DNA of 14,855 nucleotides from Muribaculaceae bacterium. Its GTDB lineage: Bacteria; Bacteroidota; Bacteroidia; Bacteroidales; Muribaculaceae. Below, in pieces: positions 1 through 6,353 of the stretch. Numbering within the stretch: position 1 is the first letter of the stretch; each line of letters begins with the position of its first letter. The DNA lies in contig JAEDNZ010000029.1 of NCBI GenBank assembly GCA_016302215.1, positions 1-14,855 on the forward strand, written 5' to 3'. The position numbers and the translations under genes are program-made. Below the pieces are notes generated by a model. That model did no database searches, had not been told where the DNA came from, and was given only the letters and a program-made list of their open reading frames with translations.

Positions 1-35
1 TTAAGACGATAAGAAATTAGAATACTTAGTGTAAT

Positions 36-76
36 TAGTCTGATTGGGCCAATCGACCCAATCAGACTATTTTCTT
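36..76 (+). terminator. Rho-independent terminator of an upstream unit
   Basis: A perfect 13-bp stem (36-48 pairing with 57-69, TAGTCTGATTGGG and its complement) encloses an 8-nt loop and is followed by a T-rich run at 70-76. It reads as a terminator for a + strand gene that ends before this window. Bases 1-35 show nothing I can assign. Confidence 0.85.
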
Positions 77-137
77 ATTAATGAGGTGCGCTCGGAGGCT
101 GTGTGGATACCACTGACGCCCAGCTGCAAAAATGCTG

Positions 138-168
138 TTGCATATTACGGAATTGTGTAGTAACTTTG
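138..168 (+). promoter_or_regulatory. Bacteroidota-type promoter for the rpoN operon
   Basis: TTG at 138-140 and TAACTTTG at 161-168 are separated by 20 nt, matching the Bacteroidota -33 and -7 (TAnnTTTG) elements. Transcription should begin about 4-6 nt after the -7 element, leaving a leader of only about 15 nt before the rpoN ATG at 188. It is the only consensus promoter seen before the five-gene run that ends at 5554. Bases 77-137 show no convincing feature. Confidence 0.7.
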
Positions 169-187
169 CATAATATTACTACCCGTG

Positions 188-1645
188 ATGAACGAGAAAT
201 TAGACATTACCCAGCAGATGCGCCAGCAGCAGGTGCTTAGCCCGCAGTTGGTGCAGTTCGGCAGGTATTTGGAGATGTCTGCCCAGGAAATCGAAGATGA
301 GGTGTGCCGCCAGCTCGACGACAACCCCGCCCTGGAGCGCCGCGACGATGCCGAATACACCGGTAATGCCAACGAGCCGGCCGCCGCTGACGGCGGCGAA
401 TTCGACGAGAGCGCCGAGCAGCTGCAGCGCGCTGACTATCGCGACGATGAGGATATGCCCGAATATCAGTTCCGTGCCGCCAACGCCTCCGCTGACGATG
501 ACGCCTTCAATCCCGTGACTATCGCTGCCGATGATGATGAGTCTATGTTTGCCACGCTCGCTCGCCAGCTCGATGACTATGAGCTGAGCGATGCTGACCG
601 CGACCTCACCCTCTACATCATAGGCAATCTCGACGACAACGGCTACCTCACGCGCTCGCTTGCCGCTATCGCCGATGACTACTGCATTGCCACCGGCGCT
701 GACATCACAAAAGAACAGCTACGGCGGGCCGCCGACACGGTGCGTTCGCTCGAGCCCGCCGGTTTGGGAGCCGTGGATTTGCGCGACTGCCTCCTGCTGC
801 AATTGGCGCGCCGTAGCAACACCCTGTCATCGCGCATCGCTCGTGAGATTATCTCAGACTACTTTGACCTCTTCGCTAAAAAACACTATTCCCGGCTGCG
901 TGCTGCACTTCGCATCGATGATGACGAGCTGCAGAAGGCCCTCAATGTGATACGTAGCCTAAACCCCAAGCCCGGCAATCTCTTGGAGAGGGCTTCGTCG
1001 GCTGACCGTATGCGCCACATTATGCCCGATTTCAGCGTCGAGGTCGATGCCGATGGGCATATCACCGTGGCACTCCTCAGCCGCACTCCCGAGTTAGCTA
1101 TCGAGGCCTCTTTTGCCGCATCTGAGCCGCCGGCACCCGGCGCCTCACATCGCGAGCGCGAGGCATACACCTTTGTGCGACGTAAGCGCGACGATGCCTC
1201 GGCATTTATCAAGATGATGACGCAGCGTGCCACCACGCTGCTCTCTGTCATGACGGCAATAGCGCAGCTGCAGAGCGCCTTCTTTCTCACCAATGACCGC
1301 TCGGCGATACGACCCATGGTGCTGCGCGACTTAGGCGCCATCACCGGATATGACCTCTCTACCATCTCGCGCGCCACCGCCGGAAAATATGTGCAGACAA
1401 GCGCCGGGGTGTTCCCCCTCAAGATGTTCTTCAACGAGGCTCCAACGGCCGATGCCGACACTTCCTCACACGAAATCATGGAGGCTCTGCGCGAGGCCAT
1501 CGCTAATGAGGACAAGCATCACCCGCTCAGCGACAGGGTGCTCACACAGATGCTCGCCGACAAAGGCTACGACATTGCGCGACGCACCGTGGCCAAATAT
1601 CGCGAAAAAATGAATTTCCCCGTAGCTCGATTACGTAAACAATAA
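188..1645 (+). CDS. rpoN: RNA polymerase sigma-54 factor RpoN
   Basis: Alternative sigma factor that binds core RNA polymerase, recognises -24/-12 promoters and needs an AAA+ activator to open DNA. The 485-residue protein has all expected parts. There is a Gln-rich region I (QQMRQQQVLSPQ, ending in the DNPALE motif), then a long Asp/Glu-rich region II at about residues 55-135. A core-binding region and a helix-turn-helix near 379-402 (RPMVLRDLGAITGYDLSTISRA) follow. The RpoN box ARRTVAKYRE lies at 464-473, close to the usual ARRTVTKYRE. An in-frame GTG at 185 directly precedes the ATG. I chose ATG 188 because GTG would add only one residue and ATG is the preferred start. It is first in a co-directional run, with the next gene 2 nt downstream. 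The target genes cannot be read from this window. Confidence 0.95.
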   Translation: MNEKLDITQQMRQQQVLSPQLVQFGRYLEMSAQEIEDEVCRQLDDNPALERRDDAEYTGNANEPAAADGGEFDESAEQLQRADYRDDEDMPEYQFRAANASADDDAFNPVTIAADDDESMFATLARQLDDYELSDADRDLTLYIIGNLDDNGYLTRSLAAIADDYCIATGADITKEQLRRAADTVRSLEPAGLGAVDLRDCLLLQLARRSNTLSSRIAREIISDYFDLFAKKHYSRLRAALRIDDDELQKALNVIRSLNPKPGNLLERASSADRMRHIMPDFSVEVDADGHITVALLSRTPELAIEASFAASEPPAPGASHREREAYTFVRRKRDDASAFIKMMTQRATTLLSVMTAIAQLQSAFFLTNDRSAIRPMVLRDLGAITGYDLSTISRATAGKYVQTSAGVFPLKMFFNEAPTADADTSSHEIMEALREAIANEDKHHPLSDRVLTQMLADKGYDIARRTVAKYREKMNFPVARLRKQ

Positions 1646-1647
1646 CG

Positions 1648-2268
1648 ATGAACCGTATAGTTGTAAAAATAGCGCAGATAGTAAGCGACGTATTCTCGCC
1701 GCTGTTGCTGCCAACATACTGCATGGCCATGGCCATGTGGATTACGCCGCTCCAGGCGCTCCCTGAGCGCAACCGCATGATAGCTACGCTCGGCGTCTTT
1801 GTCATCACAGGCATAATACCATTTATATTCATCAAGCTGCTCATGAGGCTGGGCCGCGTCAGCGACAACAGCATCGCCGACCGCAGCGAGCGGCTCGTGC
1901 CCATGATTGTGGGCATCTTGTGCTATGTGGCGTCGGCTGCCTATGTGCGATATATCGGCGGACCCGTGTGGCTCGCCCTATTCTTTGTCGGGGCCGCTGC
2001 CGCCGCAGTGGTGTCGCTGATAATCACGCGCTTCTGGAAAATCAGCGCCCACGCCGCAGCTATCGGTGGCATGGTGGGCATGCTCGCTTGGTTTGGACTC
2101 GTCGGTCTCGCCAACGTCAACACCATGATATGGCTCTCCGCCGTGATTTTGCTCTCCGGAGCGGTGCTGACCTCGCGCCTGATACTTGGGCGACATTCCC
2201 TCGCCCAGGTGGCATGGGGCTTTGTCCTCGGGTGCGCCGCTCAGCTTATAACCCTCAGCTTTGCTTAA
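1648..2268 (+). CDS. PAP2-like integral membrane protein, probably catalytically degenerate
   Basis: A 206-residue, strongly hydrophobic protein with about six predicted membrane segments. It carries weak traces of the type 2 phosphatidic acid phosphatase (PAP2) motifs. DRSERLVP at 78-85 sits where the KX6RP motif belongs, SAH at 133-135 where PSGH belongs, and SRLILGRHSLAQ at 176-187 where SRX5HX3D belongs. In the last motif Ser, Arg and His183 are kept, but the terminal Asp is Gln187. That Asp normally orients the nucleophilic His, so phosphatase activity is doubtful. Family members act on lipid phosphates such as undecaprenyl pyrophosphate or phosphatidate, usually facing the periplasm; the substrate here is unknown. 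It starts 2 nt after rpoN and is almost certainly translated from the same mRNA. The family call rests on motif spacing and could be wrong in detail. Confidence 0.65.
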   Translation: MNRIVVKIAQIVSDVFSPLLLPTYCMAMAMWITPLQALPERNRMIATLGVFVITGIIPFIFIKLLMRLGRVSDNSIADRSERLVPMIVGILCYVASAAYVRYIGGPVWLALFFVGAAAAAVVSLIITRFWKISAHAAAIGGMVGMLAWFGLVGLANVNTMIWLSAVILLSGAVLTSRLILGRHSLAQVAWGFVLGCAAQLITLSFA

Positions 2269-2298
2269 TATCTACATCATATATTCGTCACCATAGAT

Positions 2299-2805
2299 AT
2301 GAAACCACTGGTAACCATCATCATGGGCAGCACTTCTGACCTGCCCGTGCTCCGAAAGGCGGCTGACTTCCTCGAGGCCATGCAAGTGCCTTTTGAGATG
2401 AAGGCCCTCAGCGCCCACCGCACCCCCGCTCAGGTCGAGGACTTCGCTCGCAACGCCGCCGATGCCGGCATCAAAGTGATAATCGCCGCCGCCGGCATGG
2501 CTGCCGCTTTGCCAGGCGTCATCGCCGCTATGACGCCGCTGCCCGTAATAGGCGTGCCTATTGACTCCACCCTCCAGGGCCAAGACGCCCTGCTGTCCAT
2601 TGTGCAGATGCCTCCGGGAATTCCCGTAGCTACCGTAGGCATCAATGCCGCCCTCAACGCCGCTGTCCTCGCCGTGAGGATACTCGCCCTCTCTGACGCC
2701 GATATCGCTCGCAGATATGCCGACTACTGCGCTTCACTAACCGAGAAAATCGTCAAGGCCAACGAGCAGCTCGCGCTTATCACTGACTATAAATACAAGG
2801 TGTAA
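2299..2805 (+). CDS. purE: N5-carboxyaminoimidazole ribonucleotide mutase PurE
   Basis: PurE moves the carboxyl group of N5-CAIR to C4 to give CAIR in cytoplasmic purine synthesis (after PurK). The 168-residue length is typical of bacterial PurE. Visible family motifs are IIMGSTSD near the N terminus (phosphate and substrate binding), SAHRTP at 38-43 with the catalytic His40, the AAAGMAAALPG loop at 63-73, and SIVQMPPGIPVATVGI. The loop is odd: nearly all PurE proteins read AAHLPG there, whereas this one has Ala70 (codon GCT) in place of His. The rest of the protein looks intact, so either the residue is dispensable or this copy has altered activity. It lies 30 nt after the PAP2-like gene without a visible promoter, so it is likely read from the rpoN promoter. 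purK is not in the window. Confidence 0.93.
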   Translation: MKPLVTIIMGSTSDLPVLRKAADFLEAMQVPFEMKALSAHRTPAQVEDFARNAADAGIKVIIAAAGMAAALPGVIAAMTPLPVIGVPIDSTLQGQDALLSIVQMPPGIPVATVGINAALNAAVLAVRILALSDADIARRYADYCASLTEKIVKANEQLALITDYKYKV

Positions 2806-2834
2806 GATATACACTCACTCATACTCACACTCCT

Positions 2835-4283
2835 ATGCTACGACGCATGACATGGCCCGTGAGAGTAGGCTCGCTGCTTATCGGCAGCGATTACCCCATA
2901 CGCCTGCAATCTATGACCAACACTTCCACATTGGATACTGACGCTTCGGTAGCGCAGGTATCACAGCTCCACGATGCCGGAGCCGACATCGTGCGCCTCA
3001 CAGCCCAGGGCGTGGCGCATGCCCGCAACCTCGGCGTGATACGCCGTGACCTGCGACGCAGGGGCATCGAAACCCCTCTCGTGGCTGACATTCACTTCAA
3101 CCCCGCCGCCGCTTTTGCCGCCGCCGAAGAGGTGGAGAAGGTGCGCATCAATCCCGGCAACTTCGTGGACCCCGGGCGCACTTTCAAGAAGCTCGAATAC
3201 ACCGACGATGAGTATGCCGCCGAGCTGCAGCGCCTCCGCGACAAGTTTGCCCATTTTCTCGCAATCTGCCGCAACAAGGCCGTGGCTATCCGCATCGGTG
3301 TGAACCACGGCTCGCTCAGCGACCGCATCATGAGCCGATATGGCGACACCCCCAAGGGCATGGTGGAGTCGGCTATGGAGTTTCTGCGCGTCTGCGTTGA
3401 TGAGGAGTTTCGCGATGTGGTAATCTCCATCAAGGCATCTAACGTGGTGGTGATGACGCAGACAGTTAGGCTCCTCGTGCAGACTATGGATAGCGAGGAC
3501 ATGCACTTCCCGCTGCACCTCGGCGTCACAGAGGCCGGCGATGGCGAGGACGCTCGCGTCAAATCAGCCGTTGGCATCGGCTCGCTCCTCGCCGACGGCA
3601 TAGGCGACACCATACGCGTGTCGCTCTCTGAAGACCCAGTCAATGAGATACCCGTGGCTCGAGCTTTGGTAGAGTATGTAGCTGAGCGCGCTCCGCAGGT
3701 GCTGCGTTGCGAGGACCTCACGCCGGCCGGCGACCCGGCTATCGTGGCCGTCAATCCGCACGATGATGGCTCCGCAGCTCCCCTCGCCACGCTACATGTA
3801 TCATACCCCGACACCATGCCGGCTGACCGCGTGGTCATTGCCGCATCGGTAGATTTGGGCGGAGCGCTGCTGCGCGGCGAAGGCCGGGCTATACTCATCA
3901 CGGCGCCATCGATGACGCCGCAGCAGCGACGTGACCTCGCGCTATCTATACTCCAAGCCACGCGCCGCCGCATCTCCAAGACTGAATATATCGCTTGCCC
4001 AAGCTGCGGGCGCACGCTCTTTGACCTCCCCGACGTGCTCAAAAAAGTCAAGCAGGCCACGGCTCACCTCACTGGCCTCAAAATAGGCGTAATGGGGTGC
4101 ATCGTCAACGGCCCCGGAGAGATGGCCGATGCCGACTACGGCTATGTAGGAGGTGCCGTAGGAAAGGTCAGCCTTTACAAAGGCAAACAATGCTTAGTGC
4201 AAAACATTCCCGCCGACCAAGCAATACCCCGACTCATCGACATCATCAAAGAGCACGGCGATTGGTCTGATCCTCTGTCATGA
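2835..4283 (+). CDS. ispG: 4-hydroxy-3-methylbut-2-enyl diphosphate synthase IspG (GcpE), short three-domain form
   Basis: IspG reduces MEcPP to HMBPP in the penultimate step of the MEP isoprenoid pathway, using a [4Fe-4S] cluster. The N-terminal TIM barrel runs to about residue 275, with QSMTNT near residue 26, ADIHFNP and KVRINPGNF as landmarks. The C-terminal iron-sulfur domain has CPSC (Cys388, Cys391), GCIVNGPGE (Cys422) and Glu429, the four expected cluster ligands. Between them lies an extra region, about 275-380, like the A* domain of plant, Chlamydia and Bacteroidota IspG. At about 105 residues it is well under half the usual size, so the protein is 482 residues rather than the roughly 600-620 I expect for Bacteroidales. 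The tail of A* (VDLGGALLRGEG, then ISKTEY) is kept. The gene begins 29 nt after purE behind a G-free leader, and its stop overlaps the next start (ATGA, 4280-4283), suggesting coupled translation. Confidence 0.95.
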   Translation: MLRRMTWPVRVGSLLIGSDYPIRLQSMTNTSTLDTDASVAQVSQLHDAGADIVRLTAQGVAHARNLGVIRRDLRRRGIETPLVADIHFNPAAAFAAAEEVEKVRINPGNFVDPGRTFKKLEYTDDEYAAELQRLRDKFAHFLAICRNKAVAIRIGVNHGSLSDRIMSRYGDTPKGMVESAMEFLRVCVDEEFRDVVISIKASNVVVMTQTVRLLVQTMDSEDMHFPLHLGVTEAGDGEDARVKSAVGIGSLLADGIGDTIRVSLSEDPVNEIPVARALVEYVAERAPQVLRCEDLTPAGDPAIVAVNPHDDGSAAPLATLHVSYPDTMPADRVVIAASVDLGGALLRGEGRAILITAPSMTPQQRRDLALSILQATRRRISKTEYIACPSCGRTLFDLPDVLKKVKQATAHLTGLKIGVMGCIVNGPGEMADADYGYVGGAVGKVSLYKGKQCLVQNIPADQAIPRLIDIIKEHGDWSDPLS

Positions 4284-5554
4284 CAAAGCCCACATCTCAC
4301 CACATCTACTATCACACCACGCCCTACGGCCTCCGCATCGTCCACTGCCATATCCCGGCCGCACCCGTGGCCTTCTGCGGCGTGATAGTGCGTGCCGGCA
4401 GCCGCGACGAGCTGCCGCACCAATATGGCCTGGCGCATTTCGTAGAGCATACCATCTTCAAAGGCACCGACTCCCGCTCCGCCTCAAATATCATCAACCG
4501 CATGGAGGCCGTCGGCGGTGAGCTAAACGCCTACACCACCAAGGAGGAGACGGTGATTTACAGCGTATTCCCGCACGGCAATCTCGCACGTGCCGCCGGA
4601 CTCATTGCCGACCTGGTCTGCAACTCGCAGTTCCCGGAGCGCGAGCTATGCAAAGAGCGCGAGGTGGTGGCCGATGAGATTGACTCTTATCTCGATAGCC
4701 CCGCCGATGCCGTATATGACGACTTCGAGGATCTCATCTTTGCCGACACCCCCCTGGGCCACAATATATTAGGCACTGAGAGCCATCTTGCCGCATTCAC
4801 ATCCGATGCCTGCCGCGACTACCTGCGCCAATACTACGCTGCCGACAATATGGTGGCATTCTACAGCGGTGCCGACACGCCGGCGCGTGTCTTCACCTTA
4901 ATAGAGCGCGAGATGGCAGCGCTGCCTCCCGCCGCCGCGCCGCGCCCTTATGCCGCGCCTATCGCGCTGCCGCCGCAGGGCGCCATGCTCCAGGCGCAGC
5001 GATGCCATAAGCCCATCGTCACCCATCAGGCACACACAGTGGTCGGTGCCGTAATGCCCGGATTGCATAGCCCTGACCGCTATGCCATCTCGCTCCTGGC
5101 AAATATCCTCGGCGGTCCCGGCATGAACTCGCTGCTCAATGTGGCCATGCGCGAGCGCCGCGGCCTCGTATATACCGTTGAGGCCTCGGCATCGCTCCTC
5201 AGCGACTGCGGCCTGTTCACCATTTACTATGGCTGCGACCCCGACGACAACCGCCGTTGCCTCAGCCTCGTAGCTTCGACTATAGCGCGACTCGCCGACG
5301 CGCCCATGACGCCGCGACGCCTCGCTGCCGCTAAAAGGCAATTCCTCGGACAGCTCGTCATCTCTAACGAAAATCGCGAGAACACCCTCCTGTCGGCAGC
5401 ACGAGCCACGCTCCTTAGCGGTCGTGTCACCCCAATGGCTGATGCCATCGCCGCTATCAACGACATCACAGCCGCCGACATCGCCCGCATCGCCGCCCTC
5501 CTCGCCGAGGCGCCCGCCCTCACCCTCGGCCCTAAAAATAAAAATCTTTGTTAA
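4280..5554 (+). CDS. M16-family zinc metallopeptidase (insulinase/processing-peptidase type)
   Basis: A 424-residue single-unit M16 peptidase, the size of mitochondrial-processing-peptidase-like bacterial enzymes. The inverted zinc motif HFVEH gives His53, Glu56 (general base) and His57. The third ligand, Glu133 in EVVADEID, falls 76 residues after His57, as the HxxEHx(74-76)E rule requires. The C-terminal half has the usual inactive-lobe features (LLANILGGPGMNS, RERRGLVYTVEA). No signal peptide is visible, so it is probably cytoplasmic and degrades peptides, but neither substrate nor partner is known. Bacteria often pair an active M16 with an inactive partner; none is in this window. Its ATG overlaps the ispG stop by 4 nt, so translation is probably coupled. 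It is the last gene before the intergenic stretch at 5555-5793. Confidence 0.92.
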   Translation: MTKPTSHHIYYHTTPYGLRIVHCHIPAAPVAFCGVIVRAGSRDELPHQYGLAHFVEHTIFKGTDSRSASNIINRMEAVGGELNAYTTKEETVIYSVFPHGNLARAAGLIADLVCNSQFPERELCKEREVVADEIDSYLDSPADAVYDDFEDLIFADTPLGHNILGTESHLAAFTSDACRDYLRQYYAADNMVAFYSGADTPARVFTLIEREMAALPPAAAPRPYAAPIALPPQGAMLQAQRCHKPIVTHQAHTVVGAVMPGLHSPDRYAISLLANILGGPGMNSLLNVAMRERRGLVYTVEASASLLSDCGLFTIYYGCDPDDNRRCLSLVASTIARLADAPMTPRRLAAAKRQFLGQLVISNENRENTLLSAARATLLSGRVTPMADAIAAINDITAADIARIAALLAEAPALTLGPKNKNLC

Positions 5555-5556
5555 TT

Positions 5557-5590
5557 TTGGCCCATATCTCGCAGATATGTATTACCTTTG
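5557..5590 (+). promoter_or_regulatory. Possible promoter containing a perfect dyad
   Basis: TACCTTTG at 5583-5590 fits the Bacteroidota -7 element TAnnTTTG, and TTTTG at 5555-5559 could supply the -33 element. The 23-nt gap is 3 nt longer than the 20 nt seen at the rpoN and tRNA promoters, which lowers confidence. Between them sits a perfect inverted repeat, CATATCT-CGC-AGATATG, at 5563-5579, in the position where a repressor could block polymerase. It directly follows the M16 stop codon, so the dyad could instead be a 3'-end structure of that mRNA. Confidence 0.4.
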
Positions 5591-5594
5591 CGCC

Positions 5595-5692
5595 TGGAAA
5601 AATGTGACATTCGTATTAGTTTTTTTCATAAGATTAGATTTTAAGGTTTTGGAGAAGCCGGCAATCGTGAGATTTTCGGCTTCATTTTTTTG
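5595..5692 (+). ncRNA. Candidate short RNA between the possible promoter and a terminator
   Basis: From the predicted start (about 5595) to the terminator T-run (5691) is just under 100 nt. No convincing coding frame uses it. It contains an internal T7 run at 5620-5626 and the terminator hairpin at 5654-5683. It matches no RNA family I know by sight, and the only support is promoter-like and terminator-like signals flanking a noncoding stretch. It may simply be the 3' UTR of the upstream operon. Confidence 0.2.
5654..5691 (+). terminator. Rho-independent terminator before tRNA-Leu
   Basis: GAAGCCG (5654-5660) pairs perfectly with CGGCTTC (5677-5683) across a 16-nt loop, followed by a seven-T run (5685-5691). 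It would end either the rpoN-to-M16 transcript or the short RNA starting near 5595, and it insulates the tRNA promoter from upstream transcription. Confidence 0.65.
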
Positions 5693-5725
5693 CCCTCGCG
5701 CCACCTTCAAGCGGCTGATTTTTTG

Positions 5726-5740
5726 ATTTTTTCAAAAAAT
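5726..5740. repeat. A/T-only inverted repeat upstream of the tRNA promoter
   Basis: ATTTTTT-C-AAAAAAT forms a 15-bp dyad ending 2 nt before the -33 TTG of the tRNA promoter. Adjacent T-run and A-run tracts bend DNA and resemble an UP element that boosts stable-RNA promoters. A role here is inferred from position only. Confidence 0.35.
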
Positions 5741-5742
5741 AG

Positions 5743-5773
5743 TTGCGCCGTTGGCTAAAAGTCGCTATCTTTG
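5743..5773 (+). promoter_or_regulatory. Promoter of tRNA-Leu
   Basis: TTG at 5743-5745 and TATCTTTG at 5766-5773 are 20 nt apart, the same spacing as at the rpoN promoter. Transcription would start about 15 nt before the mature tRNA 5' end, leaving a short leader for RNase P to remove. Confidence 0.75.
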
Positions 5774-5793
5774 CACCGCATTTGACTTACCGC

Positions 5794-5877
5794 GCCCGAA
5801 TGGTGGAATGGTAGACACGAGGGACTTAAAATCCCTTGGCCATAGCGGCTGTGTGGGTTCGAGTCCCACTTCGGGTA
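5794..5877 (+). tRNA. tRNA-Leu (anticodon UAA)
   Basis: The acceptor arm GCCCGAA (5794-5800) pairs with TTCGGGT (5870-5876), opening with a G-U pair, and A5877 is the discriminator. The anticodon stem AGGGA/TCCCT encloses the loop CTTAAAA, giving anticodon TAA, which reads UUA codons. A variable arm of class II length and the T-loop GGTTCGAGTCC are present, and the 84-nt total fits tRNA-Leu. CCA is not encoded and must be added by nucleotidyltransferase. A six-T run at 5880-5885 lies just downstream. Confidence 0.96.
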
Positions 5878-5943
5878 CGTTTTTTCCTCCTCACCTTCTC
5901 CTCATACCTCTGTCTGATTACACTATTCCCCCCCCACTATCCC

Positions 5944-6195
5944 ATGCACATAGATTATGAGCCACAAGGCGTGTGCTCGCGCCTGATGAGCGTTGATGTT
6001 GATGCCGAGGGCATTGTCACTGATGTAAAGGTCATGGGCGGTTGCCACGGCAACCTCCAGGGTATATGTGCCCTCGTCAAAGGACGTCCCGCTGCCGAGG
6101 TCATTGACACTCTCCGTGGCATTCGGTGCCGCGATAAGCTCACCTCATGCCCCGACCAGCTCGCTTGCGCCCTCTCCAAGGCTTTAGGCAAATAG
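5944..6195 (+). CDS. Small TSCPD-domain protein (TIGR03905-like)
   Basis: An 83-residue protein built almost wholly of the TSCPD domain, named after the TSCPDQLA motif near residue 68. Other landmarks are GVCS at 9-12, GGCHGNLQGI at 32-41 and GIRCRDKL at 59-66. Six cysteines (11, 34, 42, 62, 69, 75) suggest metal binding or redox chemistry. The same domain occurs at the C terminus of B12-dependent ribonucleotide reductases; the role of stand-alone versions is not known to me. The reading frame stays open upstream to 5836, inside the tRNA gene, so I chose ATG 5944, where homology begins. The leader (5886-5943) is pyrimidine-rich with a C8 run at 5928-5935 and no TAnnTTTG element. Transcription may therefore read through from the tRNA promoter. 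Confidence 0.85.
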   Translation: MHIDYEPQGVCSRLMSVDVDAEGIVTDVKVMGGCHGNLQGICALVKGRPAAEVIDTLRGIRCRDKLTSCPDQLACALSKALGK

Positions 6196-6219
6196 ACTAA
6201 TAAGCAAATAGACAAATAG
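6189..6219. repeat. Three direct copies of CAAATAG
   Basis: CAAATAG occurs at 6189-6195, 6205-6211 and 6213-6219. The starts are 16 and 8 nt apart, so all copies share an 8-nt phase. The first copy contains the TAG stop of the TSCPD gene. The array lies 55-85 nt upstream of the aldolase -7 element. It may be a slippage remnant or a binding array. Confidence 0.4.
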
Positions 6220-6273
6220 CGCTAATTAACGAAATTTTTCTATAATCACACGCTCCCTTTGCCAAATATTTGC

Positions 6274-6281
6274 TAACTTTG
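6274..6281 (+). promoter_or_regulatory. -7 element of the aldolase promoter
   Basis: TAACTTTG is identical to the rpoN -7 element. No TTG lies 20 nt upstream; the nearest TTTG (6258-6261) is only 12 nt away, so the -33 element is weak or absent. Transcription would start near 6287, giving a leader of about 65 nt before the ATG at 6354. I see no riboswitch-like fold in that leader. Confidence 0.6.
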
Positions 6282-6353
6282 CACTGCCTTTCAGTAGGGC
6301 CGCTTTTTTATAAGCTTTTATTGCTGACATTAATATCTAAACATACTATCAAT

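Noticed and set aside
94..140. Small hairpins in the rpoN upstream region (GTGG-ATA-CCAC, CAGC/GCTG)
   Set aside because: Stems of 4 bp are expected by chance. They lie before the predicted transcription start, so they would not be in the mRNA.
886..1515. Long antisense open frame inside rpoN
   Set aside because: It lies opposite a clear rpoN reading frame, has a Ser/Arg-rich composition typical of a reverse-strand shadow in GC-rich coding DNA, and matches no family I recognise.
3092..4060. 322-codon antisense open frame inside ispG
   Set aside because: It covers the conserved IspG barrel and A* region on the other strand, has no domain-like features, and its composition is Ser/Arg-rich as shadows usually are.
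6270..6353. Upstream start for fba at 6270
   Set aside because: That region contains the TAACTTTG promoter element, and aldolase homology begins at the ATG at 6354.
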